This document shows positions 15,686 through 24,304 of a stretch of DNA of 49,829 nucleotides, one piece after another. The notes beneath the pieces were generated by a model. That model was not told the DNA's origin. It saw nothing but the letters and a program-made list of their open reading frames with translations, and did no database searches. How positions within the stretch are numbered: position 1 is the stretch's first letter; every line of letters starts with the position of its first letter. A program made the position numbers and the translations under genes. The DNA comes from Alphaproteobacteria bacterium (lineage in GTDB: Bacteria > Pseudomonadota > Alphaproteobacteria > Sphingomonadales > Sphingomonadaceae): assembly GCA_030431435.1 (NCBI GenBank), contig JAUIJI010000006.1, positions 1-49,829 of the forward strand. Reading direction: 5' to 3'.

Positions 15686-17203
15686 TTGAACCAGCTTCTC
15701 GAAGAACTGCGCGCAGCGATCTGGTCGGTCTGGAACCGCCGCTGGATTGCGCTTGCCACAGCCTGGGGCATCTGCCTGCTGGGCTGGCTGGCCGTGGCGC
15801 TGATCCCCAATTCCTACGAATCGCAGTCGCGCATTTTCGTGCAGCTGGACGATGTCCTGGCTGAGCAGATCGGCATGGGCTCGGGCAGCCGCCAGCGCGA
15901 CCTTGATCGTGTGCGGCAGACGCTGGTGTCTGCAGTGAACCTTGAGAAGGTGGTGCGATCCACCCGGCTTGGTGACCAGATCACGGATGCCAGCCAGATG
16001 GAGACCGCCACGAGCCGCCTTGCGGACGATATCAAGGTTGTGTCCGAAGGAGAGAACCTGTTCGAGATCACCGCAGTCAGCGGTCGCAGCGATCTTTCCG
16101 ACGCCGAGAACGCCCAGCTTGCGCAGGTGATCGTGCAGCGCATGATCGACATCTTCCGTGAAGAGAACATGGGCGGTGCGCGCGGCGACATGCGCGAGAC
16201 GCTCGACTTCATCAACGCCCAGCTTGAGGCGCGCCAGCGGGAACTGGAAGCGGCTGAACAGCGCCGTCTCGAGTTCGAGGCACAGTATCCGGAACTGATC
16301 GGTGGCACCGCCGCGCTACAACAGGAACTGAACGGCACGCGTTCCGAACTGCGCAGCGTGGAAGCAGACCTTGCTGCTGCCGAAAGCGCACTCGCTGCGA
16401 TCGACGGCCAGATGGCCAGCACGCCGCGCACCCTGCTTACGCCGGGCTCGGGTGGCCCTGCCGCCGCTCTGGCACAGGCCGAAGCGACGCTCGCACAATA
16501 TCGTTCGCAAGGCCTGACAGACCAGCACCCTGATGTTGTCGCCCTGAACCGCCAGATTGCGACCTTGCGCGAACGCGCGGCTGCCGATGGCGGCGTTAGC
16601 GGCACTCCGAACCCTGCTTATACCTCGCTCGTTTCTATCCGTTCGCAACGCCTTGCCAATGTCCAGGCCCTGCAATCGCGCGCTGCCGCCTTGCGAGCGG
16701 AGATTTCCGCCATCATGGACAGCCAGTCACGTGAACCGGGCGTGGCGGCCGAAGCCCAGCGCATTTCCCGTGATTACGACGTGCTGCGCCAGCAGTATGA
16801 AGAACTGTTGCAGGACCGCGAAGAACTGCGCCTGCGTGGTCAGGTCGAGAATGAGCGTAGTGCGGTGCAGTTCGAAGTGGTCGATCCGCCTTCGACGCCG
16901 CGCACTCCTGCGGCTCCCAATCGCCCCCTGCTGCTGGTCGCGGTGCTGATTGTCGGCCTCGGCGGTGGTGCCGGTTTCGCCTTTGCACTCGGGAAGCTGG
17001 GTTCGACATTCGCCACCGCAAGCCAACTGGAACGGCGCTTCGACTTGCCGGTCATCGGCACGATTTCGCACACGGTGACAGAAGCCGGCAGGGCGCTGCG
17101 CCGCAAGCACCTCAAGTATTTCGCTGCTGCCAGCGCGTCTCTGGGCGTGCTTTTCATCGTGTTGCTGGGCGTGGAATTCGTCCAGCGCGGATTGGTCGCG
17201 TGA
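15686..17203 (+). CDS. XrtA-system chain-length determinant (Wzz/PCP type)
   Basis: A 505-residue inner-membrane polysaccharide co-polymerase that sets chain length and links to the export pore. A first membrane helix at about residues 21-39 (IALATAWGICLLGWLAVAL) is followed by the Wzz domain, then long coiled coil at about 160-260 (Gln/Glu/Ala-rich heptads). A second helix (LLLVAVLIVGLGGGAGFAFAL) lies near 413-433 and a third (ASLGVLFIVLLGVEF) near 484-498. The start is TTG at 15686 with a gcaggga Shine-Dalgarno. No kinase domain is fused; the separate tyrosine kinase follows 10 bp later. The third C-terminal helix after a cytoplasmic linker is typical of the XrtA version. Confidence 0.92.
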   Translation: MNQLLEELRAAIWSVWNRRWIALATAWGICLLGWLAVALIPNSYESQSRIFVQLDDVLAEQIGMGSGSRQRDLDRVRQTLVSAVNLEKVVRSTRLGDQITDASQMETATSRLADDIKVVSEGENLFEITAVSGRSDLSDAENAQLAQVIVQRMIDIFREENMGGARGDMRETLDFINAQLEARQRELEAAEQRRLEFEAQYPELIGGTAALQQELNGTRSELRSVEADLAAAESALAAIDGQMASTPRTLLTPGSGGPAAALAQAEATLAQYRSQGLTDQHPDVVALNRQIATLRERAAADGGVSGTPNPAYTSLVSIRSQRLANVQALQSRAAALRAEISAIMDSQSREPGVAAEAQRISRDYDVLRQQYEELLQDREELRLRGQVENERSAVQFEVVDPPSTPRTPAAPNRPLLLVAVLIVGLGGGAGFAFALGKLGSTFATASQLERRFDLPVIGTISHTVTEAGRALRRKHLKYFAAASASLGVLFIVLLGVEFVQRGLVA

Positions 17204-17213
17204 GGGGGATGGC

Positions 17214-18242
17214 ATGACTGAACACAGCAAGATTCCCGTCCCCGGAAAGGACGCCAAGAAGGGCAAGTCGCTGTTCGAGCGCGCCGAAGGCATGTTTGGC
17301 GGCGAGGGTTATGCACCGGCTCCAGTGCCCAAGGATCTGGCCAAACCGGTCAATCGCAAGGTGGCAAAGCCCAAGGTTCCTGCTGCGGCACAGCCTGCGG
17401 CAGAACAGCCTGCGCCTGCACCCGCGCCTGCTGCATCTGTCACACCGCAGGCGGCTGCTGCACCCGCTCCGGTGGAACAGCCAGCGGCGCCCGTGGCCAA
17501 GCCGCGCATCGGCTTCTCCGGTGATCGCCACCCGGTTGATCGCGAATTGCTGGCGCATCATGGACTGATCATGCCCGATGGGCCGGTCACCGGCCTGCTC
17601 GAGGAGTTCCGCATCGTTAAGCGCCAGCTGCTCAAGGCGGCGCGCGCCGATGCGAGCGGTATGGCCAGCCGTATCCTTGTCTGCTCGCCGCTGCCGGACG
17701 AGGGCAAGACCTTCTGCGCTACCAACCTCGCCCTTGCCATGGCGAGCGAGCGGGACTGCGAAGTGGTGCTGGTTGATGCCGATGTGGCCAAGCCCTCGGT
17801 GCTCTCCACTCTTGGGCTGCCCAAGGGGCCGGGCCTGATGGACGCGCTCGCCAATCCCGAGATCGCGGTGGAAGACTGCGTGATCGCCACCGATATTTCC
17901 GGCCTGTTCGTGCTTCCAGCCGGAAACCAGACCAGTGCTGACAGCGAATATCTCGCCAGCGCCCGCACAAGCGAGGTGCTCGCTCGCCTGACGCAAGGCG
18001 CGCCCGAACGTGTGCTGGTGTTCGACAGCCCGCCTGCACTCGCAGCTTCGCCTGCTGCGGACCTTGCCAATCACGTCGGTCAGGCGCTCGTCGTCGCCCG
18101 GGCGGACAAGACCGGACAGAGTGCGCTGGAAGATGCGCTGTCGCTGCTTTCGAACTGCCCTGACATCAAACTGCTGCTCAATGATGCCCACTTCAGCCCC
18201 AGCGGACGCCGCTTCGGGGCCTACTATGGATATGGAGGCTAG
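17214..18242 (+). CDS. XrtA-associated tyrosine autokinase (BY-kinase)
   Basis: A 342-residue cytoplasmic bacterial tyrosine kinase of the CpsD/CapB type. A variable N-terminal part contains a Pro/Ala-rich linker (about residues 55-97). The kinase domain has Walker A SPLPDEGKTF (about 158-167), Walker A' VVLVDADVAKPS (about 184-195) and Walker B VLVFDSPPA. The C-terminus ends FGAYYGYGG, a small tyrosine cluster for autophosphorylation. It should act with the preceding chain-length protein to cycle polymerisation. ATG at 17214 follows gagggggATG-like spacing; the preceding gene stops 10 bp upstream. It ends 4 bp before the next start, with the downstream GGAGG lying inside its last codons. Confidence 0.92.
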   Translation: MTEHSKIPVPGKDAKKGKSLFERAEGMFGGEGYAPAPVPKDLAKPVNRKVAKPKVPAAAQPAAEQPAPAPAPAASVTPQAAAAPAPVEQPAAPVAKPRIGFSGDRHPVDRELLAHHGLIMPDGPVTGLLEEFRIVKRQLLKAARADASGMASRILVCSPLPDEGKTFCATNLALAMASERDCEVVLVDADVAKPSVLSTLGLPKGPGLMDALANPEIAVEDCVIATDISGLFVLPAGNQTSADSEYLASARTSEVLARLTQGAPERVLVFDSPPALAASPAADLANHVGQALVVARADKTGQSALEDALSLLSNCPDIKLLLNDAHFSPSGRRFGAYYGYGG

Positions 18243-18246
18243 GGAG

Positions 18247-19908
18247 ATGCCATCTTCTCTTCGCCAATCTCAACTGATCGCAACCGCGGCAGCCATCGTG
18301 CTGGCCCTGCCGTTTCCTGCCCTTGCGCAGGTTGATGGCGGCTATGACGATGTGGAAAGCGAGGGCGTGCGCGGTCGTACGGTCGCAGTGCAGCCCTATA
18401 TCGAGGCGGCGCAGGTCCTCACCGCAGAACTCTCACCGGGCGACGATGTGGTCACCTATACCCGTGTTGCAGCGGGTGTGGACGCCACGGTTGCAGGCCG
18501 GAACAGCGCCGGTTCGGTGTCGGTCCGCTACGAGCGCCGCATCGGCTATGGCAGCGTGTCCGATGGAGACACCATCAGCGGCATCGCCCGCGGTGCGCTC
18601 GCCATCGTGCCGCGTCGCCTGAATTTCGAGGCTGGCGCGCTGGCATCGCGTGCTCGCGTTGAAGGTGGTGGTGCCACCACCATCGGCGGCAACAGCGTGG
18701 ACGATAGCTCCACCAGCCAGATCTACTCCGCCTATGCCGGGCCTTCGTTGCAGACCAACGTGGGCGATCTGGCTGTCACCGGTGCTTACCGGATCGGCTA
18801 CACGCGGGTTGAGGCACCTGACGCGATCACGCTGGCACCGGGCGACGAGCCGGTCGACATCTTTGACGACAGCCTGACGCAGCAAGCCAATGTCCGCGCG
18901 GGCTTCGCCCCCGGCACCGCGCTGCCCATCGGCATTGGCGTTGGCGGTGGCTGGAACCGGCAAGATGTGTCCAATCTGGATCAACGCATCGATGATCGCT
19001 ACGTGCGCGCCGATGTCACCGTGCCGGTATCTCGCACGCTCGCCCTGATCGGTGGCGTGGGTTACGAGGATGTCGAGGTTTCCGGCCGCGACGCGGTACG
19101 CGATGTGAACGATGATCCGGTCATCGGCGCAGATGGCCGCTTCGTCACTGACAAGAGCGCCCCGCGCCAGATCGCCTATCAGACAGACGGCCTGATCTGG
19201 GATGCCGGCGTGATGTGGCGTCCAAGCCGCCGCACCGCGCTGCAAGCCACCGTGGGCCGCCGCTACGGTTCGAGGAGCTATACCGGATCGTTCTCCTACG
19301 CACCCAACCAGCGCACCAGCGTGAATGTGGGTGTTTATGACAACCTCACCGGATTTGGCGGCACGCTGATCGACAACCTGGCAGACTTGCCGACCGAATT
19401 CTCGGCCTTCCGCAACCTGCTGACGGGCGATCTGGGCGGCTGCGTGGATTCACTCGAAAGCGGCAATTGCGCTCTCGGCAACCTTGGCTCGCTGCGCAGC
19501 TCGGTATTCCGCAGCCGCGGCGTGGTGGGCAATGTCTCGCGCAGCGATGGTCGTACGTCCTACGGCATCGCCGGTGGCTATGACCGCCGCAGCTTCCTTG
19601 GCGCTCAAGGCACCGCACTGGCGGACGTCGATGGTGTGCTCAACGAGAACTACTGGCTGGCACTCTACGCGGCTCGCCAGCTTGATGAACGCTCCAACCT
19701 CTCTGCCAATGCCTATGCCAACTGGTTCGAAAGTGGATTCGATGGCGATGGCAACGGCATGGGTTACAGCGCATCGCTTTCCTACAACCGCCAGATCATT
19801 CGCGGGCTGAGCGGCACCGCTGCGGTGGGTCTCGACGGCGTCACACGCGATGAACTGCCTGACTACACCAACGCATCGGCCCTGCTTGGCCTGCGCTATT
19901 CCTTCTGA
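18247..19908 (+). CDS. XrtA-system outer-membrane beta-barrel protein
   Basis: A 553-residue exported protein. A signal peptide at about residues 1-28 ends in FPALAQ. The rest is a series of amphipathic strands, consistent with a large outer-membrane barrel, and it ends ALLGLRYSF, with the terminal Phe expected for BAM-dependent insertion. Two cysteines (GGCVDSLESGNCAL) could form a disulfide in a surface loop. It matches the uncharacterised outer-membrane family placed at this position in exosortase A loci. I chose ATG 18247 because GGAGG sits eight bases upstream; an ATG 15 bp earlier is possible. It may be the outer-membrane pore or a surface anchor for the polymer. Confidence 0.85.
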   Translation: MPSSLRQSQLIATAAAIVLALPFPALAQVDGGYDDVESEGVRGRTVAVQPYIEAAQVLTAELSPGDDVVTYTRVAAGVDATVAGRNSAGSVSVRYERRIGYGSVSDGDTISGIARGALAIVPRRLNFEAGALASRARVEGGGATTIGGNSVDDSSTSQIYSAYAGPSLQTNVGDLAVTGAYRIGYTRVEAPDAITLAPGDEPVDIFDDSLTQQANVRAGFAPGTALPIGIGVGGGWNRQDVSNLDQRIDDRYVRADVTVPVSRTLALIGGVGYEDVEVSGRDAVRDVNDDPVIGADGRFVTDKSAPRQIAYQTDGLIWDAGVMWRPSRRTALQATVGRRYGSRSYTGSFSYAPNQRTSVNVGVYDNLTGFGGTLIDNLADLPTEFSAFRNLLTGDLGGCVDSLESGNCALGNLGSLRSSVFRSRGVVGNVSRSDGRTSYGIAGGYDRRSFLGAQGTALADVDGVLNENYWLALYAARQLDERSNLSANAYANWFESGFDGDGNGMGYSASLSYNRQIIRGLSGTAAVGLDGVTRDELPDYTNASALLGLRYSF

Positions 19909-19932
19909 CGGGTCACAGAGGAGACCAGACCC

Positions 19933-21102
19933 ATGTATGACGACTACTACGGTTTTACCGGCAAACCCTTCCAGCTGACGCCTGATCCGGAATTCTATTT
20001 CCGCTCGATCACGCATCGCAAGGCGCTGTCCTATCTCGGATACGGGCTTGCGCAGGGCGAGGGCTTCATCGTCATCACGGGCGAAGTTGGCGCGGGTAAG
20101 TCCACGCTGGTTGCGCACATGATGGCCAGCATCGATCCTGCCCAGGTAACCGTGGCGCAGGTGGTCACCAGCAAGCTTGACGAAGACGAGATCATCCACG
20201 TCGTCGCGCGCAGCTTTGGCCTCGATGTTGCCGGGCATGACAAGGCGAGTGCGCTGGGCGCAATCGAAAGCCTGCTGCATGAAGAGGCCCGCAATGGCCG
20301 CCGCTGCCTGCTGGTCGTAGACGAATCGCAGAACCTTTCGGTCGAGGCCCTCGAAGAACTGCGCATGCTCTCCAACTTCCAGCTCGGCAGCCATCCTCTG
20401 CTGCAAACGCTGCTCCTCGGCCAGCCGGAATTCCGCACGATGCTGCAGAACCACAGCGGTCTGGAACAGCTTCGCCAGCGGGTGATCGCGGCGCACCATC
20501 TGGAAGCGATGGAAGCGACCGAAGTCGAACCCTATGTGCTGCATCGCCTGCAGAAGGTCGGCTGGGAAGGCAATCCTGCCTTCGATGCTGAAGTCTTCGC
20601 TGAACTGCATGCAGCAAGCGGCGGTATTCCGCGCCGCGTAAACCAGATCGCCAACCGCCTGCTTCTGCTGGGTGCGGTTGAGGACAGCGAGACGATCGAT
20701 CTCGAGATGCTGCAGCTGGTACTTGCAGAAATGGAAGGCGAAAAGGCCTCTAGCCTTTCTTCCGCTCCCGAGCCGCAGAAGGCTGGCGCTCCGGTTGAAG
20801 ACACAGCGCAGCAGGAAGTGGTTGCAGAACCGGCTCAGCCCGCGCTTGATCCGCAGCTTGTCGAAGACCTGCTGGCAGAGCGCGACGCGCAGATCCAGGA
20901 GTTGCAGCAGGCAGTGGTCGAACTGTCCAATGTTCAGGACGATGTGATCGTCCAGGCAGTGCAGCCGCAACTGCAGGCCATGCAGGAACAGATCGCCCGC
21001 CTCGAAGCCAAGACCTTCGAGCAGGAGCGCACCATCCGCCAGACGCTGACGATGCTGATCGAATGGATCGAAAGCGAAATGGACGAAGAGAAAGCCGCTT
21101 AA
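19933..21102 (+). CDS. XrtA-system ATPase (ExeA-like AAA+)
   Basis: A 389-residue AAA+ ATPase similar to the ExeA/general secretion ATPases. It opens MYDDYYGFTGKPFQLTPDP, the family's N-terminal signature. Walker A GEVGAGKST lies at about residues 50-58 and Walker B LLVVDESQN near 129-137; LRMLSNFQ and RRVNQIANRLLLL are the sensor regions. From about residue 275 an acidic linker is followed by a coiled coil (about 315-385) rich in Gln and Glu. It may energise assembly of the export machine; the exact job is unknown. It starts 24 bp after the barrel gene and precedes the deacetylase by 15 bp. Confidence 0.9.
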   Translation: MYDDYYGFTGKPFQLTPDPEFYFRSITHRKALSYLGYGLAQGEGFIVITGEVGAGKSTLVAHMMASIDPAQVTVAQVVTSKLDEDEIIHVVARSFGLDVAGHDKASALGAIESLLHEEARNGRRCLLVVDESQNLSVEALEELRMLSNFQLGSHPLLQTLLLGQPEFRTMLQNHSGLEQLRQRVIAAHHLEAMEATEVEPYVLHRLQKVGWEGNPAFDAEVFAELHAASGGIPRRVNQIANRLLLLGAVEDSETIDLEMLQLVLAEMEGEKASSLSSAPEPQKAGAPVEDTAQQEVVAEPAQPALDPQLVEDLLAERDAQIQELQQAVVELSNVQDDVIVQAVQPQLQAMQEQIARLEAKTFEQERTIRQTLTMLIEWIESEMDEEKAA

Positions 21103-21117
21103 GGGAGCAATCGGGCT

Positions 21118-22020
21118 GTGAACGCGGTCAACTCGCAACCAGAGGTGCCGGCCGGTAATCGTATCGTCAACGGACTGTCCGTTGACGTCGAAGACTGGTT
21201 CCAGGTCGGCGCTTTCGAGGACGTGATCGAGCGCGACGCATGGGCGACGCTCGACGATCGCGTTGACCGCAACGTGCGCGAAATCCTTGACCTGTTTGAC
21301 GAGGCGAATGCCACGGCGACCTTCTTCACTCTGGGCTGGGTGGCCAAGCGCCACGGCCCTCTGTTGCGCGAGATCGTGGCGAGGGGGCACGAGATGGCCA
21401 GCCATGGCTGGGACCATGCCCGCGTCCACACGCTGACCCGCCAGCAATTCGGCGAAGACATCGCGAGGGCGCGCAAGCAGATAGAGGATGCCAGCGGTGT
21501 TCGCGTCACCGGCTACCGGGCGCCAAGCTTCTCGATCGATCAGCGCACGCCATGGGCCTATATGGAACTGGCGGAACAGGGCTATGCATATTCCTCCAGC
21601 GTCTCGCCCGTCACTCACGATCATTATGGCTGGGCAGCCGCGCCGCGTTTTGCCTTCAAGCCGCTGCCGTGGGCCGGTCTGGTGGAAATCCCGGTCACCA
21701 CTGCGATGTTTGCTGGCAAGCGCCTCGCTGCTGGCGGTGGCGGGTTCTTCCGCGTGCTGCCCTATGCGTTCTCTCGCTGGGCGATCCGGCAGGTCAACCG
21801 GCAGGACCAGCGCCCTGCGGTTTTCTATTTCCATCCTTGGGAGATTGATCCCGGGCAGCCGCGCGTGGCCGGTGCGCCGCTCAAGTCACGCCTGAGGCAT
21901 TATACCAATCTGGAAAAGATGGCGCCCAAGCTGCGCCAGCTGATCCATGATTTCGAATGGGGCCGCATGGATGTGCTGGCTCACCGCGAGAAGGCACAGC
22001 TTGACGCGGTGGCAGCATGA
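21118..22020 (+). CDS. XrtA-system polysaccharide deacetylase
   Basis: A 300-residue carbohydrate esterase family 4 (NodB-like) enzyme, predicted to remove N-acetyl groups from the polymer or its precursor. Family motifs are LSVDVEDWFQ with the catalytic base Asp pair (about residues 20-29), TATFFTLGWVAKRH, GHEMASHGWDH with the metal His residues (about 90-100), GYRAPSFSID and the late FYFHPWEIDP. No signal peptide is seen, so it is probably cytoplasmic. The start is GTG at 21118 with AGGGAG upstream. Its stop overlaps the FemAB start (ATGA). Free amines exposed by it would be natural acceptors for the neighbouring transferases; that link is inference. Confidence 0.92.
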   Translation: MNAVNSQPEVPAGNRIVNGLSVDVEDWFQVGAFEDVIERDAWATLDDRVDRNVREILDLFDEANATATFFTLGWVAKRHGPLLREIVARGHEMASHGWDHARVHTLTRQQFGEDIARARKQIEDASGVRVTGYRAPSFSIDQRTPWAYMELAEQGYAYSSSVSPVTHDHYGWAAAPRFAFKPLPWAGLVEIPVTTAMFAGKRLAAGGGGFFRVLPYAFSRWAIRQVNRQDQRPAVFYFHPWEIDPGQPRVAGAPLKSRLRHYTNLEKMAPKLRQLIHDFEWGRMDVLAHREKAQLDAVAA

Positions 22021-23075
22021 ATGCGCCCGTCGCTCTCTCCGCACTTTCCCTGAGGGAACCCGACCTGCGCCAGCCGGACGAGGTGGCGCGGATTGAAGCT
22101 TTCGTGCGTTCGAGCGAAGGTTCTCTTTTTCACCGGCCGGCATGGCTGCTTGCAGTGGAGCGGGGCACCGGTAACCGCGCCTGCGGAGTCGTGGCGGAGA
22201 AGGGCGGGGCGCTGGTTGGCTGGTTGCCCCTGAGCGTGGTCCATTCACCGGTGTTTGGCCGCATGCTTGCGTCGAGCGGGTTTGCCGTCGAAGGCGGTCC
22301 GCTTGCTAATGATGAAGCTGTAGCAGAGGCGCTGTGCCGCGCGGCGGAGGAACTGGCGCTGCGGTATTGCTGCCCGACAGTGGAATTGCGCGGCGGCACT
22401 GCTCCGGCTGACTGGGATTTGAGGACGGACAGCCATTGCGGCTTTGTCTGCGATCTCGCGGCGGATGACGAGGCGCAGCTTACCGCCATCCCGCGCAAGC
22501 AGCGCGCCGAAGTGCGCAAGGGCCTCAAGAACGAATTGCAGGTCAGCGTCGGTACGTCAGAGCAAGATCGTTCGGCACATTATGCCATTTATGCCGAAAG
22601 CGTGCGCAACCTTGGAACGCCGGTGTTTCCGCGCACCCTGTTCGAAGCTGCGCTGGATAGCCTGGATGGCGACATCCTGACGGTCAGCCACGAAGGCCGC
22701 CCGGTGGCCAGCGTCCTGTCGTTCTACCATGACGGCGCAGTGCTGCCCTATTGGGGTGGCGGCACGTGGGATGCGCGCCGCCTGCGCGCGAATGACGTGA
22801 TGTATTATGCGCTGATGAACCATGCGCGGGAGCGTGGTTGCGCCCGCTTCGACTTCGGGCGCAGCAAGACCGGCAGCGGTGCCTACAGTTTCAAGAAGAA
22901 CTGGGGTTTCGAGCCGCAGCCGCTCTCCTATGCCAGCTGGACGGCACCGGGCGCGGACAAGCGTGATGCCGATCCCACCAGCAGCAAGCATGCCGCGCGT
23001 ATTGCTGCATGGCAGAAGCTGCCGCTTGCCATAGCCAATCGCATTGGCCCGCTCATCGCTCGCGGGCTGGGCTGA
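22017..23075 (+). CDS. XrtA-system FemAB-like aminoacyl/acyl transferase
   Basis: A 352-residue protein of the FemAB family with the two-GNAT-domain layout. Characteristic parts are LFHRPAWLLAVERGTGN, IPRKQRAEVRKGLKN (about residues 159-173), VFPRTLFEAAL, VASVLSFYHDGAVLPYWGGG (about 225-244) and ARFDFGRSKTGSGAYSFKKNWGFEP near 280. FemAB enzymes form amide bonds between an activated amino acid and an amine, so a role in aminoacylating deacetylated sugars is plausible but unproven. ATGA-coupled to the deacetylase and TGATG-coupled to the glycosyltransferase. Confidence 0.9.
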   Translation: MNAPVALSALSLREPDLRQPDEVARIEAFVRSSEGSLFHRPAWLLAVERGTGNRACGVVAEKGGALVGWLPLSVVHSPVFGRMLASSGFAVEGGPLANDEAVAEALCRAAEELALRYCCPTVELRGGTAPADWDLRTDSHCGFVCDLAADDEAQLTAIPRKQRAEVRKGLKNELQVSVGTSEQDRSAHYAIYAESVRNLGTPVFPRTLFEAALDSLDGDILTVSHEGRPVASVLSFYHDGAVLPYWGGGTWDARRLRANDVMYYALMNHARERGCARFDFGRSKTGSGAYSFKKNWGFEPQPLSYASWTAPGADKRDADPTSSKHAARIAAWQKLPLAIANRIGPLIARGLG

Positions 23076-24304
23076 TGAGTGGAGAAATCCTCTTCCTGGC
23101 GCATCGCCTGCCGTTCCCGCCTGATCGTGGGGACCGCATCCGTTCGTGCAATGTGCTGAAGGCTCTGGCGAAGATCGCGTCTGTGCATGTCGGTTGTTTT
23201 GTCGATAGCGAGGAGGACCGCGCCCACACCGCCGAACTGGCCAAGGTGGCCAGCAGCTGGTGCGTGGTGAAGCGGGCAAAGCCTTTGGCTCTCGCCGGGC
23301 TGGAATCGCTGGTCCGCCGCGAACCGGTGAGCCTTTCCGCCTTTCGCAGCGATGACCTGTCGCGCTGGGTGGAGCAGTTGCTGGCAAGTGGCAAGATCGC
23401 AGCGGTCTATGTGTTTTCGGGCCAGATGGGCCAGTTTGTCCCTGCAAGCTGGCAGGGGAGACTGGTGATCGATCTGGTGGACGTCGATTCGGCAAAGTTT
23501 GAAGCCTATGCCGAAGAGGCCGGGTTGCCGCACAGGCTGATCCATGCGCGCGAAGGCCGCTTGCTCGCTCAGGGAGAGACAAGCCTTGCCGCGCGCGCTG
23601 ATCATACGCTGCTGGTGAGCGATGACGAGGCCAACCTCCTGCGCAGCCGTGCTGGCGATACCGGCCACATCATGGCCATGGGCAATGGCATCGACGCCGA
23701 ATTTTTCGACCCCGCAGGCGCAGAGCCCGCACCTGAAATGGGCGGGGAGGGTCCACATTTCCTGTTCACAGGGCAGATGGATTATCCGCCCAATGTCGCC
23801 GCCGTCGAACGCATGGCTCAGCGGATCATGCCCGAAGTGCGCAAGGCTTTGCCGCAGGCGCAGTTCCACATCGCCGGCCGCGCTCCCGCCAGGCAGGTCG
23901 AGCAGCTTGAAGGCGTAAACGGCACGCATGTGTGGGGCGCAGTCCCCGATATGCGCAAGTGGCTTGCGGGCGCTGACGTGGTCGTCGCCCCGCTCACCAT
24001 CGCACGCGGCATCCAGAACAAGGTGCTCGAAGCAATGGCGATGGCCAGGCCTGTGGTGGCTTCTCCCGAAGCGGCGACGGGCATCGCTGCCCGCTCCGAC
24101 CAGGAATTTGCGATTGCCGAAAGTGACGCGGCCTTCATCGCTCGTTTAATCGAACTCAGCCAGGACAAGGCAACCGCCGCCGCCATGGGCCAAGCAGCGC
24201 GCGCATTCGTGGTCGAGCAGCAGGGCTGGGAGGCGATGCTGTCCGATCTGCCGGAGCTGCTGGGCTTGTCCGGGAAAAAGCGGGAGCATCGCGATGCCGC
24301 TTGA
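23075..24304 (+). CDS. XrtA-system glycosyltransferase (GT4-type)
   Basis: A 409-residue glycosyltransferase of the GT-B fold. It begins EILFLAHRLPFPPDRGDRIR, typical of the exosortase A-linked sugar transferase. The C-terminal nucleotide-sugar domain has FLFTGQMDYPPNVAAVERM (about residues 227-245), HIAGRAPARQVEQL, VWGAVPDMRKWLAGADVVVAPLTIARGIQNKVLEAMAMARPVVAS with the donor-binding Glu, and TGIAA. It adds one sugar of the repeat unit; which sugar is unknown. The start is ATG at 23075 in a TGATG overlap with the FemAB gene; 11 bp at the 3' end overlap xrtA. It is the only glycosyltransferase recognised in the locus. Confidence 0.9.
   Translation: MSGEILFLAHRLPFPPDRGDRIRSCNVLKALAKIASVHVGCFVDSEEDRAHTAELAKVASSWCVVKRAKPLALAGLESLVRREPVSLSAFRSDDLSRWVEQLLASGKIAAVYVFSGQMGQFVPASWQGRLVIDLVDVDSAKFEAYAEEAGLPHRLIHAREGRLLAQGETSLAARADHTLLVSDDEANLLRSRAGDTGHIMAMGNGIDAEFFDPAGAEPAPEMGGEGPHFLFTGQMDYPPNVAAVERMAQRIMPEVRKALPQAQFHIAGRAPARQVEQLEGVNGTHVWGAVPDMRKWLAGADVVVAPLTIARGIQNKVLEAMAMARPVVASPEAATGIAARSDQEFAIAESDAAFIARLIELSQDKATAAAMGQAARAFVVEQQGWEAMLSDLPELLGLSGKKREHRDAA

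Noticed and set aside
19450-21834. Open frame of 794 codons antisense to the barrel, ATPase and deacetylase genes
   Set aside because: It spans three clear genes of one operon on the other strand and its translation matches no motif.
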